A stretch of 8,751 nt of DNA from an uncultured Oscillospiraceae bacterium (lineage in GTDB: Bacteria; Bacillota; Clostridia; Oscillospirales; Oscillospiraceae): contig CAAEDD010000092.1 of the NCBI GenBank assembly GCA_900754515.1, forward strand, positions 1-8,751, read 5' to 3'. Positions 1-6,389 of the stretch are shown piece by piece; position 1 is the first letter of the stretch, and each line of letters starts with the position of its first letter. Made by a program: the position numbers and the translations under genes. The notes beneath the pieces were generated by a model. The model saw nothing but the letters and a program-made list of their open reading frames with translations, was not told where the DNA came from and ran no database searches.

Positions 1-1685
1 CCCACGGTATCCCCAAATTTCTCCAGAGACTGGATGCGTGCAAAATCCCGACCGTAGACCAGTTTTGCCCCCGGAAGATCTTCGTCATTTCCGGTAAAAA
101 CACAGACTACGGCAATACCGTCAGCCCTCGCCCGCCGTACCTCCAAAGCAGTATCTGTCAATCCGGCTTCGTATTCGTAGGCAGACAGTTCACCGCCGGT
201 TCTGTCTCTTATCTTTATCACATCGTTGGGCTTGACGTCCGACAATATTATCAGCACTTTATGTTCATATGAGTTCTCGTTTATCAGATAGTGGGCAGCC
301 CGGACAGCCAGGCCGTCTCTATTGCAGCCATTGGATACGTAATCGAATATTTTATCATTTTTATTCCACTGCTCATACTCCCGGAATATGCGCATTATGG
401 TGAACCCAGTCATGGAGCAGAAGGACATCACACGGCATGGTATACCACAGCGGCTAAGGCTTTCCGCTATTATATATCCCTGGCAGGATACCAGTTCCTG
501 GCGGCGCTTTTGAGAAGTGGATGCATCCAGAAGAATATCAATGCTCAGGTTTCCTTTATCTCCCTGCTCGGTTTTGGAAAACACTTTATCGTCATCCAGC
601 TTTGCCGCCCTCCAAACCAGACCGCCGTTGAGCTTCCCTGAGTTTGCCCTAACTTCCGTAGGCTCCAGATGCAAAAGCACGGAGTTTTGTATCCTCTCTG
701 TAAGATTCGAGATAACCGTCATATTGCGGGGCAGGTCACTGTAAAAGTTTTTGCGGTTTTTTTCTATCTGTGCCGCTTCCCTCTCCTTCTGCAAAGCCTC
801 AAAGGCGTTTTGTATTTTGCTTTTTATAACCTCTCCTTTGGTAAAAAGTAGATGGCAGTTGCTGTGGTTGCCTGTGCAGAGGCTCCTCTCTATATCCATC
901 ATGCGGGCCGGCTGATAAATAGGTTCTCCAAACTTGGACTCCATAAACTCCCTCAGCTCCCCGGCGCTGAGTTTTGTACGCAGCTCATGCTCTTCCCTTT
1001 TACCGCTGGTATTCTCCCCTCCGTAGACATCGTCCGGATGATCTGCAAATCCTGCGCCAAAGCGTCTGTAACGTCTGCTGCCCTTTTGTTTTCCCGGATT
1101 CTTCCCGAAGACCGTGGGATGCAGGCGCCGCTCCTTTTTACGGAGTTCAGCGGTTATCTGGAACCAACGGATGAAAAGGTCCTTAGCCCTGCTTACTATC
1201 TCGTCGGTGGTCAGCTCAGGTGAAAACTCCAGCTGGTCAAGGAGAGAGGTGTCATATTTGCCCAGCCTTGGTTCTTCTCCAAGGACTCTTGTAAAGTGTG
1301 CCAGGGCAATAAAATCATAGAAGCGATCGTCCTCCGTCCCGGCAAGCTGCTTTATGACACTGCGGGCATACTCCCTTCTCAGCTCCTTAAGAACAGGACG
1401 CTCCGGCAGCTCCTTGAAATACAAGGCATTTTCCAGTCCCAGCCACAAAAGGCCTTCGTATGTGTCGCTCTCCTCATACTGATCCAGAGCCTTGAAAAGC
1501 TCGGCCAGCTTTGGATAATCGTAGTATCTGCGTGCCGCCCCTATTATGCAGTTCCAATAGAGTTCCGCCCGTCCATCTTTATCAAAGGCCTTGAAGTCCG
1601 GTCGAAAACCGTAGTCCCCTGCTGAGTTCCATATAATATTCTCAGCCCGCCTTATCTCGAGCTTAGATATTTCGTCCTTCATCAT
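1..1685 (-). CDS. VWA-domain protein, NorD/CobT-like partner of a MoxR-type ATPase (3' end outside window)
   Basis: I translated this frame by hand: 561 uninterrupted codons from ATG at 1685 to the left edge, with no stop. Residues 1-185 are mostly helical and unrecognised. Residues 190-235 form a basic, Gly-rich linker, and 288-312 look like a charged coiled coil. A VWA domain starts near residue 380. Its MIDAS metal site reads DASTS (D387, S389, S391; bases 513-527), with NRDG at 455-458 and ILSD ending at D483, the arrangement seen in CobT and NorD. The closing strand and helix (YGRDFARIQSLEKFGDTV) suggest only a short tail is missing. The start overlaps the ATPase stop as ATGA, so the two are translationally coupled; a second in-frame ATG follows at once. 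In known pairs (NorQ/NorD, CbbQ/CbbO) the VWA subunit links the ATPase to a client protein to be activated or metallated. The client here is unknown. The family call is firm; the function is inferred. Confidence 0.9.
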   Translation of the reverse strand, partial: MMKDEISKLEIRRAENIIWNSAGDYGFRPDFKAFDKDGRAELYWNCIIGAARRYYDYPKLAELFKALDQYEESDTYEGLLWLGLENALYFKELPERPVLKELRREYARSVIKQLAGTEDDRFYDFIALAHFTRVLGEEPRLGKYDTSLLDQLEFSPELTTDEIVSRAKDLFIRWFQITAELRKKERRLHPTVFGKNPGKQKGSRRYRRFGAGFADHPDDVYGGENTSGKREEHELRTKLSAGELREFMESKFGEPIYQPARMMDIERSLCTGNHSNCHLLFTKGEVIKSKIQNAFEALQKEREAAQIEKNRKNFYSDLPRNMTVISNLTERIQNSVLLHLEPTEVRANSGKLNGGLVWRAAKLDDDKVFSKTEQGDKGNLSIDILLDASTSQKRRQELVSCQGYIIAESLSRCGIPCRVMSFCSMTGFTIMRIFREYEQWNKNDKIFDYVSNGCNRDGLAVRAAHYLINENSYEHKVLIILSDVKPNDVIKIRDRTGGELSAYEYEAGLTDTALEVRRARADGIAVVCVFTGNDEDLPGAKLVYGRDFARIQSLEKFGDTV

Positions 1686-2593
1686 TCAAAGATATCGGAT
1701 GCAATTAGCTTTGGGCTTATTTTTGTACTGACTATATCTGTCACCAGCTGCCGTTCAAAGTCGTCAAAGGATTTGTTGATTATGCCCAGCTCCAGGGCCT
1801 GTCCAATACTCAGGCCGTTCGCCACAAGAGACACGGAAGAGATAAGTCCACGCAGGTCCAAAGCCTTGGTGGATATCTCCGAGCTGTCGCACTTCTTGCG
1901 AATATCCTCGAAGAGTTCAGCAAAAAGCAGGGCATACTCTTCCTTCAAATTTGAAAACTGAGACTTAAGAAGTTTTTCCAAATTTTCTCGGCTGATTATC
2001 GGCATATTAATGACCATAAAGCGGGAAGCCAGAGCCTCATTTAGTTCTCTCGTACCGGCATAGCCATAGTTCATTGTTGCAATGAATCTGGTGCAGGGTG
2101 ACAGCTCGATACGGTCATATCCGGGCACATCGATTATCCGACGGAAATCCAAAGTGGCATGGAGCACTGCCAAAGATTCGTTCTTGGCCATGTTTATCTC
2201 ATCCAGAATTCCAAATCCGCCATTCACCGCACATTTATAAATTGGACCCTGGCGAAATACCACCGCCCCATCTTTGAATGTATCCGTACCAATGAGGCTG
2301 GAGGCATCAGTATTCAGGTAGAAAGAGATATTCCATTCCGGGCGTCTGAACACCGCAGACAAATTTTCTGCGAGGACATTTTTGCCGGTAGCCTTTGGCC
2401 CCACCAACAGAATGTTCTCCCCTGCCAACAGTGCAGTCAAAGCCTTGTTCCAGATGTCGGTTCCATAATAATGGTATCCGGGTACTGATACTCTGTATTC
2501 ATCATCCGATGCTACAGGATACAAGCGGCGAAATTCTTCTATCCGGCCTATGATGCTTTCATCTATTCCCTCTTGTCTTAAAAAGTCAAGCAT
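1682..2593 (-). CDS. MoxR/NorQ-family AAA+ ATPase (AAA_5 type)
   Basis: This is a 303-residue AAA+ ATPase of the MoxR/CbbQ/NorQ class, near the usual family length. Walker A is GPKATGKN (residues 65-72), Walker B is GFGILDE (127-132), sensor 1 is IATMNYG with N175, the arginine-finger candidate is R191 in LASRF, and the sensor-2 Arg is probably R248 in DLRGL. The conserved run of Asp-Glu-Ile-Asn-Met-Ala after Walker B is typical of MoxR proteins. Walker A ends in Asn where Thr or Ser normally binds Mg-ATP. A longer reading from ATG 2626 exists, but I chose ATG 2593: it has a GGAGGT site 5 bases upstream, and 2626 falls against the -10 box, upstream of the expected transcript start. It is the first gene of an operon with the VWA protein. 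It probably forms a hexamer that remodels a client through that partner; the client is unknown. Confidence 0.93.
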   Translation of the reverse strand: MLDFLRQEGIDESIIGRIEEFRRLYPVASDDEYRVSVPGYHYYGTDIWNKALTALLAGENILLVGPKATGKNVLAENLSAVFRRPEWNISFYLNTDASSLIGTDTFKDGAVVFRQGPIYKCAVNGGFGILDEINMAKNESLAVLHATLDFRRIIDVPGYDRIELSPCTRFIATMNYGYAGTRELNEALASRFMVINMPIISRENLEKLLKSQFSNLKEEYALLFAELFEDIRKKCDSSEISTKALDLRGLISSVSLVANGLSIGQALELGIINKSFDDFERQLVTDIVSTKISPKLIASDIFE

Positions 2594-2598
2594 AGAGC

Positions 2599-2604
2599 AC
2601 CTCC
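2599..2604 (-). promoter_or_regulatory. Shine-Dalgarno site deciding the ATPase start
   Basis: GGAGGT on the minus strand lies 5 bases before ATG 2593. No comparable site precedes the upstream in-frame ATG at 2626, so translation should begin at 2593, giving 303 rather than 314 residues. Confidence 0.85.
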
Positions 2605-2627
2605 AAATATGGGCTTTCCAGCTCATT

Positions 2628-2657
2628 ATTATAACACAGGGCCTTTCCCTTTGTCAC
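2628..2657 (-). promoter_or_regulatory. Housekeeping promoter of the ATPase/VWA operon
   Basis: On the minus strand the -35 box GTGACA (2652-2657) and a perfect -10 TATAAT (2628-2633) are separated by 18 bp. The -10 carries an extended TG motif (TGTTATAAT). Transcription would start near 2621 and leave a leader of about 28 bases. A small inverted repeat, AGGG-N5-CCCT (2638-2650), fills most of the spacer and could be an operator, though the arms are short. Confidence 0.75.
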
Positions 2658-2677
2658 TGTTTTTCCCTGATATTTCG

Positions 2678-2706
2678 TTGAAAGCAGTACATAAATAAGG
2701 TATAAT
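2678..2706 (+). promoter_or_regulatory. Consensus-grade sigma-A promoter with very short leader
   Basis: TTGAAA (2678-2683), a 17-bp spacer and TATAAT (2701-2706) give a near-perfect housekeeping promoter on the plus strand. The -10 box ends only 15 bases before the start codon at 2722, so the transcript should start around 2712-2714. That is at or just before the GGGTGAT Shine-Dalgarno stretch (2712-2718). The promoter is back to back with that of the ATPase operon, with the two -35 boxes about 20 bp apart. Confidence 0.75.
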
Positions 2707-2721
2707 AATCTGGGTGATCAT

Positions 2722-3399
2722 ATGTTGGAACTTCAAGACAATTACATAGTCGTCAATTACGATGGGCATAAAAGCTATGGTGGAAACCAGCGGCGCAGCG
2801 CAGACCAAACCATAAAAAAATGCGGCTGCGGGATTGTTGCGGCATTGGATACACTGCTTTATCTCGGCCGTCGCTGCCGTTGGTCGGATGTGCCTGAGCT
2901 GGAAAACCTAAACCGCGATGGAACTATAGCCGGAGAGCTCTATGAAGAGCGGCTTGTTGCCATGAAAAAAAGCTACTTCCCTGTTTTATATCCTCTTGGT
3001 ACCAACGGCCTTGCCTTGGCTTTTGGTATGAACTGCTTTTTTAGGCGGCGCCGCCTGCCCTTCCGTGCAGTGTGGCACATTGCGGGAGCAAATATATGGA
3101 AAATGATTGAAAAAATGTTGGAATCTGATATACCTGTAATTTGCGCTGTAGGAACTAATTTTCCAAAGTTCTGGGGAAAAAAAGGACTACGCCTGCAAGT
3201 TCCGGACAATTATGGTAAAATGCACGGTTCTGCAGATGCTAAAGCCCACTTTGTCACTGTTACAGGGATGGATGAGGAATGGATACAAATATCTTCCTGG
3301 GGCAGAAAATACTATGTAAGCCGACAGGACTTTGAAAACTATGCCAGGGAGAACAGCAGTCCCCTGCTTTGCGGTGTATTATATATAGAGCATAAGTAG
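2722..3399 (+). CDS. Putative C39/papain-like cysteine peptidase-fold protein
   Basis: This 225-residue protein has no signal peptide or membrane segment, so it should be cytoplasmic. I do not recognise the exact family, but the layout fits a papain-fold or C39-like cysteine peptidase. A Cys at the head of a helix (KCGCGIVAALDTLLYL, C34/C36, C36 favoured) is followed far downstream by a His in AHFVTVTGMDEEWIQISSWG (H176). The final strand and SSWG resemble the NSWG of papains and the HxVxxxGxD pattern of C39 enzymes. The third triad residue (Asn or Asp) is replaced by Ser191/Ser192, so activity may be altered or lost. A highly basic patch, RRRR, lies at 108-111. Transcription is monocistronic: its own promoter lies upstream and a strong terminator downstream. 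It is divergent from the ATPase/VWA operon, which may point to shared control but proves no functional link. An alternative is a non-peptidase transglutaminase-like or bacteriocin-processing relative. Confidence 0.6.
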   Translation: MLELQDNYIVVNYDGHKSYGGNQRRSADQTIKKCGCGIVAALDTLLYLGRRCRWSDVPELENLNRDGTIAGELYEERLVAMKKSYFPVLYPLGTNGLALAFGMNCFFRRRRLPFRAVWHIAGANIWKMIEKMLESDIPVICAVGTNFPKFWGKKGLRLQVPDNYGKMHGSADAKAHFVTVTGMDEEWIQISSWGRKYYVSRQDFENYARENSSPLLCGVLYIEHK

Positions 3400-3415
3400 C
3401 TGATAACACTTTTTG

Positions 3416-3454
3416 AAAAAACAGACAGTTTTAACTGCCTGTTTTTTATTTTTT
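3416..3454 (+). terminator. Rho-independent terminator after the peptidase-like gene
   Basis: The arms at 3416-3430 and 3433-3447 pair over 15 bp with a single A-C mismatch around a TT loop, followed by a T-rich tail to 3454. The A-run and T-run at the outer ends would let it work in both directions. It insulates the gene from the sigma factor operon. Confidence 0.9.
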
Positions 3455-3457
3455 AAA

Positions 3458-3484
3458 TGTAACATTCCGCTGCTACCATCCGTG
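3458..3484 (+). promoter_or_regulatory. Candidate ECF-type promoter (sigma-X-like) of the sigma factor gene
   Basis: TGTAAC (3458-3463), a 17-bp spacer and CGTG (3481-3484) match the -35 and spacing of the Bacillus sigma-X class (TGTAAC-N17-CGAC). The -10 part is only a partial match. The site sits between the upstream terminator and the sigma factor start, about 40 bases before the TTG. ECF sigma genes commonly drive their own transcription, so autoregulation is the natural reading. No good housekeeping promoter is seen in the same stretch. Confidence 0.6.
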
Positions 3485-3525
3485 TTATGTACAGAAGGAA
3501 AAAACAAAAAAGGGAGTGAGCAGAT

Positions 3526-4008
3526 TTGACTGAAGACTTTTTAGCCAGTTCTATAGAACTTTACGGCGACATGATATATCGTGTGGCCCTATGCCGCCTG
3601 CAGAGTGTCGCGGATGCGGAGGATGTATTCCAGGACACTTTTCTGCGTCTCTGTCAGCAAAAGAGGGCAGCTGCATGGGAAGACGAGCACCTGAAAGCCT
3701 GGCTGCTGAAAGTGGCAATAAATCTATGCAACGACCTGGGTCGGAAGCGGCAGCGGCAAAGCCCCCTTAACTTGGAGAACCTTCCTGATTTAATCTGCGG
3801 AGGTATGGAGGCCGGTTTGGAGATATGGGAGGCGGCAAGTCATCTGCCGGAAAAGCAGCGTCTTGTATTCCACCTATATTACGGAGAAGACTACCAGACA
3901 CGGGAAATATCAAGAATACTGGGAATGTCTGAAACAGCGGTACGTGTTAATCTGAACAGGGCCAGGTCAACGCTAAGAAAGGAGCTGAAGAGCAGTGAGG
4001 AAGTTTAA
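3526..4008 (+). CDS. ECF (group IV) RNA polymerase sigma factor
   Basis: This 160-residue protein is the usual size for an ECF sigma factor. Region 2 spans about 10-75, with the core-binding and -10 recognition helix DAEDVFQDTFLRL (30-42) and the following WLLKVAINLCNDLGRKR. Region 4 spans about 105-155, with LPEKQRLVFHLYYGEDY followed by a helix-turn-helix, REISRILGMSETAVRVNLNR (126-145), that reads the -35 element. Translation starts at TTG, chosen because GGGAGTGAG lies just before it and no in-frame ATG occurs until residue 16, inside region 2. The stop overlaps the next gene by 14 bases, so sigma and regulator are coupled. It should direct RNA polymerase to a small envelope-stress or antimicrobial-response regulon, including its own promoter. 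The inducing signal cannot be read from sequence. Confidence 0.95.
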   Translation: MTEDFLASSIELYGDMIYRVALCRLQSVADAEDVFQDTFLRLCQQKRAAAWEDEHLKAWLLKVAINLCNDLGRKRQRQSPLNLENLPDLICGGMEAGLEIWEAASHLPEKQRLVFHLYYGEDYQTREISRILGMSETAVRVNLNRARSTLRKELKSSEEV

Positions 4009-5101
4009 AGATTATACAGAGTTATGCAGACAGATACATGTTCCTGAGAATCTGAAGGAACATGTAATCAGCAGCTCCGGAAAAAAAGTAAAAGTCCGCG
4101 GGACAGTACACAGGAAAATTATTACAAAAGCGGTTCTTGCTGCAATTTTGCTGCTTGCTTTTCTTGCAACTGCCTGTACACTGGCAGTGTCCTCCGGGCT
4201 GATTAATCGTTTGACCAGACGTGGATTGGCTGATGCTGACACTCTAGAATCGCTTAGCACAACACGCTCTGACAGTTCAGATACTGATTTCCCTCAGGTA
4301 ACCGGTTATCTTGCCGTGGCAAAAGATGATTCAGCTGAATACCGTGTACTTGAAGCTATCTGCGATTATAACAGTATTTATATTCATTTTCAGATAGTAC
4401 CGTTGGATACCGGCACAATGTTTATACACCAGGCCCTATCCCCGGACAGCCCGGCCCGGGAGCTGGGAATTCCGGGAATCAACAATGGAACAGTTGAAGA
4501 ATATGCGCAAGAGCAGGGAAAAAACCTGCGCTACGCCAACATATCTCTTACCCAAGACGGCATGCCAATATCAGGCTTTGGAGTCGATGCCGAAACCGCT
4601 AAGGACGGCAGCCTGCATATATACGGCAGCTGTGAAAATTTCAGTAATGAGGAGGAGTTTTCCCTGACCTGCACAGCCTATACCTATCCCGTAGACAGAC
4701 AAACCGTAATACCGGAAGAAGACAGGACTGAATTAAATGTAACACTGCAAAACAAGAGCAGTTTAAGTTCTCTGGTATTTACCCGTTTTGATCCTGAGAT
4801 ACAGGAAAAGTATGGAATAGTCATTGAAAATCTGGTCATTGAGGAAACTGAGCTGGGCTACTACTGCAAATTCACCTACCGAGGGGAAAAGGCGGAGAGA
4901 ACTCTGTTCTCCATGGTGGATGAAAACGGGCAATATTTCTCAAGCGGAGGGCCACAAGGAAGCAGCAGCACTAGTTTAAACAGCGATGGCAGCTACAGCC
5001 TAACATGCGGTGTGCCAACAGTGGAGCATCCGGAAAAAATGATGTTCATGCTGGTTGACGAAAACTTTGACAAGCATGGCCCCTACAGCTTTGGTCAATA
5101 A
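3995..5101 (+). CDS. Membrane-anchored anti-sigma factor (DUF4179-like)
   Basis: This 368-residue protein is encoded directly behind and overlapping the ECF sigma factor, which is the main evidence that it is the cognate anti-sigma factor. A cytoplasmic N-terminus of about 40 residues contains the short IHVPENLKEHV motif (14-24), like the N-terminal segment of Bacillota DUF4179 anti-sigma proteins. There is no HxxxCxxC zinc-binding motif. One membrane helix follows (about 46-66), then a large extracytoplasmic domain of some 300 residues, rich in beta strands, Ser, Thr and Asp, likely the sensory part. Translation starts at GTG, supported by AAAGGAG (3978-3984), 10 bases upstream. No ATG gives a full-length alternative. 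It should hold the sigma factor inactive at the membrane until an envelope signal arrives. Family assignment is by resemblance; the anti-sigma role follows from gene context. Confidence 0.82.
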   Translation: MRKFKDYTELCRQIHVPENLKEHVISSSGKKVKVRGTVHRKIITKAVLAAILLLAFLATACTLAVSSGLINRLTRRGLADADTLESLSTTRSDSSDTDFPQVTGYLAVAKDDSAEYRVLEAICDYNSIYIHFQIVPLDTGTMFIHQALSPDSPARELGIPGINNGTVEEYAQEQGKNLRYANISLTQDGMPISGFGVDAETAKDGSLHIYGSCENFSNEEEFSLTCTAYTYPVDRQTVIPEEDRTELNVTLQNKSSLSSLVFTRFDPEIQEKYGIVIENLVIEETELGYYCKFTYRGEKAERTLFSMVDENGQYFSSGGPQGSSSTSLNSDGSYSLTCGVPTVEHPEKMMFMLVDENFDKHGPYSFGQ

Positions 5102-5113
5102 AATATAAAGCAG

Positions 5114-5157
5114 GCCCTATTACTGCGCTATAAGGTGCGGTAATAGGGCAATTTTTA
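5114..5157 (+). terminator. Rho-independent terminator of the sigma/anti-sigma operon
   Basis: GCCCTATTACTGC (5114-5126) pairs with GCGGTAATAGGGC (5137-5149), 13 bp including one G-T wobble, around a 10-base loop. A run of five T follows at 5152-5156. It lies between convergent genes and could also stop transcription arriving from the LysR gene, although the tail on that side is weaker. Confidence 0.9.
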
Positions 5158-5166
5158 TGTGGTAGT

Positions 5167-6066
5167 TCACTGATAATGACGTAGTGTTTCCCGATAATAT
5201 TTTGCTATGTCCTGAAGAATATCCAACTGAGCAAAGTCCTTATGATAAGCCAGATTAATTTCCCGTATCATGCTGAGATTTTCCACCGGCAGCACGGCTA
5301 TCTTTTTCTTTTTTAGTTCGTCCAGGCACACACTTCTGGGAAGGATTGAAACGCCAAAGTCCCGGCGGATCAGATCTTTTATAGTGGCAATATTATCCAA
5401 TTCAAGTATAACATTAAATTCGCTCAGGCTCATGTTATTGCTCTCCAGGTGAGCCACAAAAAGATTTCGTGTGCCGGAATTCGGCAGCCGGAGTATCATA
5501 CGCTCTTTTTTCAGTTCGTTAAGTGTTATCATCTCCCGCCTGGCAAATGGGTGGTTTACAGACACTGCCAGCACCAGATAGTCGGTGTCAATAAGCAGGT
5601 GATGTATGCTCGGATCCGTTATACGGCCTTCCACCACAGCCAGATCTATCTCATATTCTTTTAGCTTGCTATAAAGATTATTTATAGTCCCAGTAATCAT
5701 TTTAATAATTACATTATCATTTTCAGCGCAGTACCTAGCCAAAGCTTCCGCAATTGGATTGCTTTCCGCCGTGTGGGTAACACCTATTGTAAGATGGGTA
5801 ACAAGTTTTTTGCTGTCCCTCAGATTCTGTATCAGGTTCTGGTAAAGACCCTGCATTTTTTTCGCACATTTGACCACTTCCTCCCCTTCTCTGGTCAAAA
5901 CTATCCTTCCATTGCGCCTTTCAAATATTGTTACGTTCAGCTCTTCTTCCAAAGCTTTGATATGATGGCTTACCGCTGGTTGGGTTATTGAAAGTTTTTT
6001 TGATGCGGCAACAAAGCTTCCGCTCTCGCAAACTTGCAGAAGTGAATATATTTTGGGGTCCAGCAT
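5167..6066 (-). CDS. LysR-type transcriptional regulator
   Basis: This 299-residue protein is the standard LysR length. The N-terminal winged helix-turn-helix (residues 3-60) contains SFVAASKKLSITQPAVSHHI, the hallmark recognition helix of the family, followed by LEEELNVTIFER. A linker helix (about 62-90) leads to an effector-binding domain (about 91-299) of periplasmic-binding-protein fold, beginning HLTIGVT. The start ATG is preceded by GGAGGG at a good distance. The gene is divergent from the 66-residue ORF and mgtC with 122 bp between starts, the classic LysR arrangement, so that operon is the likely target alongside its own gene. A TTAG-N5-CTAA site in the intergenic region fits a LysR box. 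The effector cannot be inferred; some members of this subgroup respond to metabolites or thiols, but nothing here decides it. Confidence 0.95.
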   Translation of the reverse strand: MLDPKIYSLLQVCESGSFVAASKKLSITQPAVSHHIKALEEELNVTIFERRNGRIVLTREGEEVVKCAKKMQGLYQNLIQNLRDSKKLVTHLTIGVTHTAESNPIAEALARYCAENDNVIIKMITGTINNLYSKLKEYEIDLAVVEGRITDPSIHHLLIDTDYLVLAVSVNHPFARREMITLNELKKERMILRLPNSGTRNLFVAHLESNNMSLSEFNVILELDNIATIKDLIRRDFGVSILPRSVCLDELKKKKIAVLPVENLSMIREINLAYHKDFAQLDILQDIAKYYRETLRHYQ

Positions 6067-6077
6067 AATACCCTCCT

Positions 6078-6089
6078 ATAAATATTTAT
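6078..6089. promoter_or_regulatory. Perfect 12-bp AT palindrome upstream of the LysR gene
   Basis: ATAAATATTTAT is self-complementary and directly abuts the Shine-Dalgarno site of the LysR gene (6071-6076). It overlaps a possible minus-strand -10 (TATAAT, 6088-6093) that lacks a clear -35. Protein binding here could block LysR expression. In such AT-rich DNA a chance palindrome is quite possible. Confidence 0.35.
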
Positions 6090-6100
6090 TATATATATGG

Positions 6101-6143
6101 TTAGCAATTCTAATTTTACTTTATAGATTTTTAAGACTATAAT
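6101..6143 (+). promoter_or_regulatory. Promoter with LysR-type box for the orf66-mgtC operon
   Basis: TTTACT (6115-6120), a 17-bp spacer and TATAAT (6138-6143) form a promoter with a weak -35, expected start near 6150. Just upstream, TTAGCAATTCTAA (6101-6113) has the T-N11-A dyad form of LysR binding sites, centred about 43 bp before the expected start, where a LysR activator contacts RNA polymerase. A weak -35 beside such a box suggests activation rather than simple repression. A second dyad, TATAG-N10-CTATA (6122-6141), overlaps the -10 region. Confidence 0.55.
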
Positions 6144-6188
6144 ACACTATACAGAAATTAACACAAAAAATCAATAGGAGGCGACACA

Positions 6189-6389
6189 ATGCAAGAGCAT
6201 AAGGCTAAAAGTATTTATGAGAGTTTGCCAATGCAGGCAGCGCTGAGGCTTTATATCCCTCACTCCGATGGTGAAAGATGTATACACATACCTGAAACAG
6301 AGTCCTTTAATGTACCGATGGAGCCATTACGCCTGAGATTTAGCAAATTAATACATCTAATTAATAAGAATAAGGGGAATAAAAAATGA
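6189..6389 (+). CDS. Small conserved-looking hypothetical protein (66 aa) coupled to mgtC
   Basis: I do not recognise this 66-residue protein. It has a strong AGGAGG site (6176-6181) 7 bases before the ATG, lies right behind a candidate promoter, and its TGA overlaps the mgtC ATG as ATGA. All this argues for a real translated gene. It has no membrane segment or signal peptide and only one Cys. The middle part (residues 17-50) is rich in His, Pro and Glu, including IPHSDGERCIHIPE. The tail is basic, ending NKNKGNKK. It may be a small cytoplasmic partner or regulator of the MgtC-like protein, or a leader ORF whose translation sets mgtC expression. It is not similar to the much shorter Salmonella mgtM and mgtP leader peptides in any way I can see. 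Confidence 0.7.
   Translation: MQEHKAKSIYESLPMQAALRLYIPHSDGERCIHIPETESFNVPMEPLRLRFSKLIHLINKNKGNKK

Noticed and set aside
291..1625. Several plus-strand open frames of 60-123 codons in the left region
   Set aside because: All lie opposite the continuous VWA gene on the minus strand, overlap each other, and lack ribosome sites.
2594..2626. Upstream ATG giving an 11-residue longer ATPase
   Set aside because: It lies next to the -10 box, upstream of the expected transcript start, and has no ribosome site, while ATG 2593 has an excellent one.
4130..4195. Possible lipoprotein signal (LATAC) in the anti-sigma protein
   Set aside because: The residue at -3 is Ala rather than Leu, and 40 cytoplasmic residues precede the helix; a plain membrane anchor fits better.
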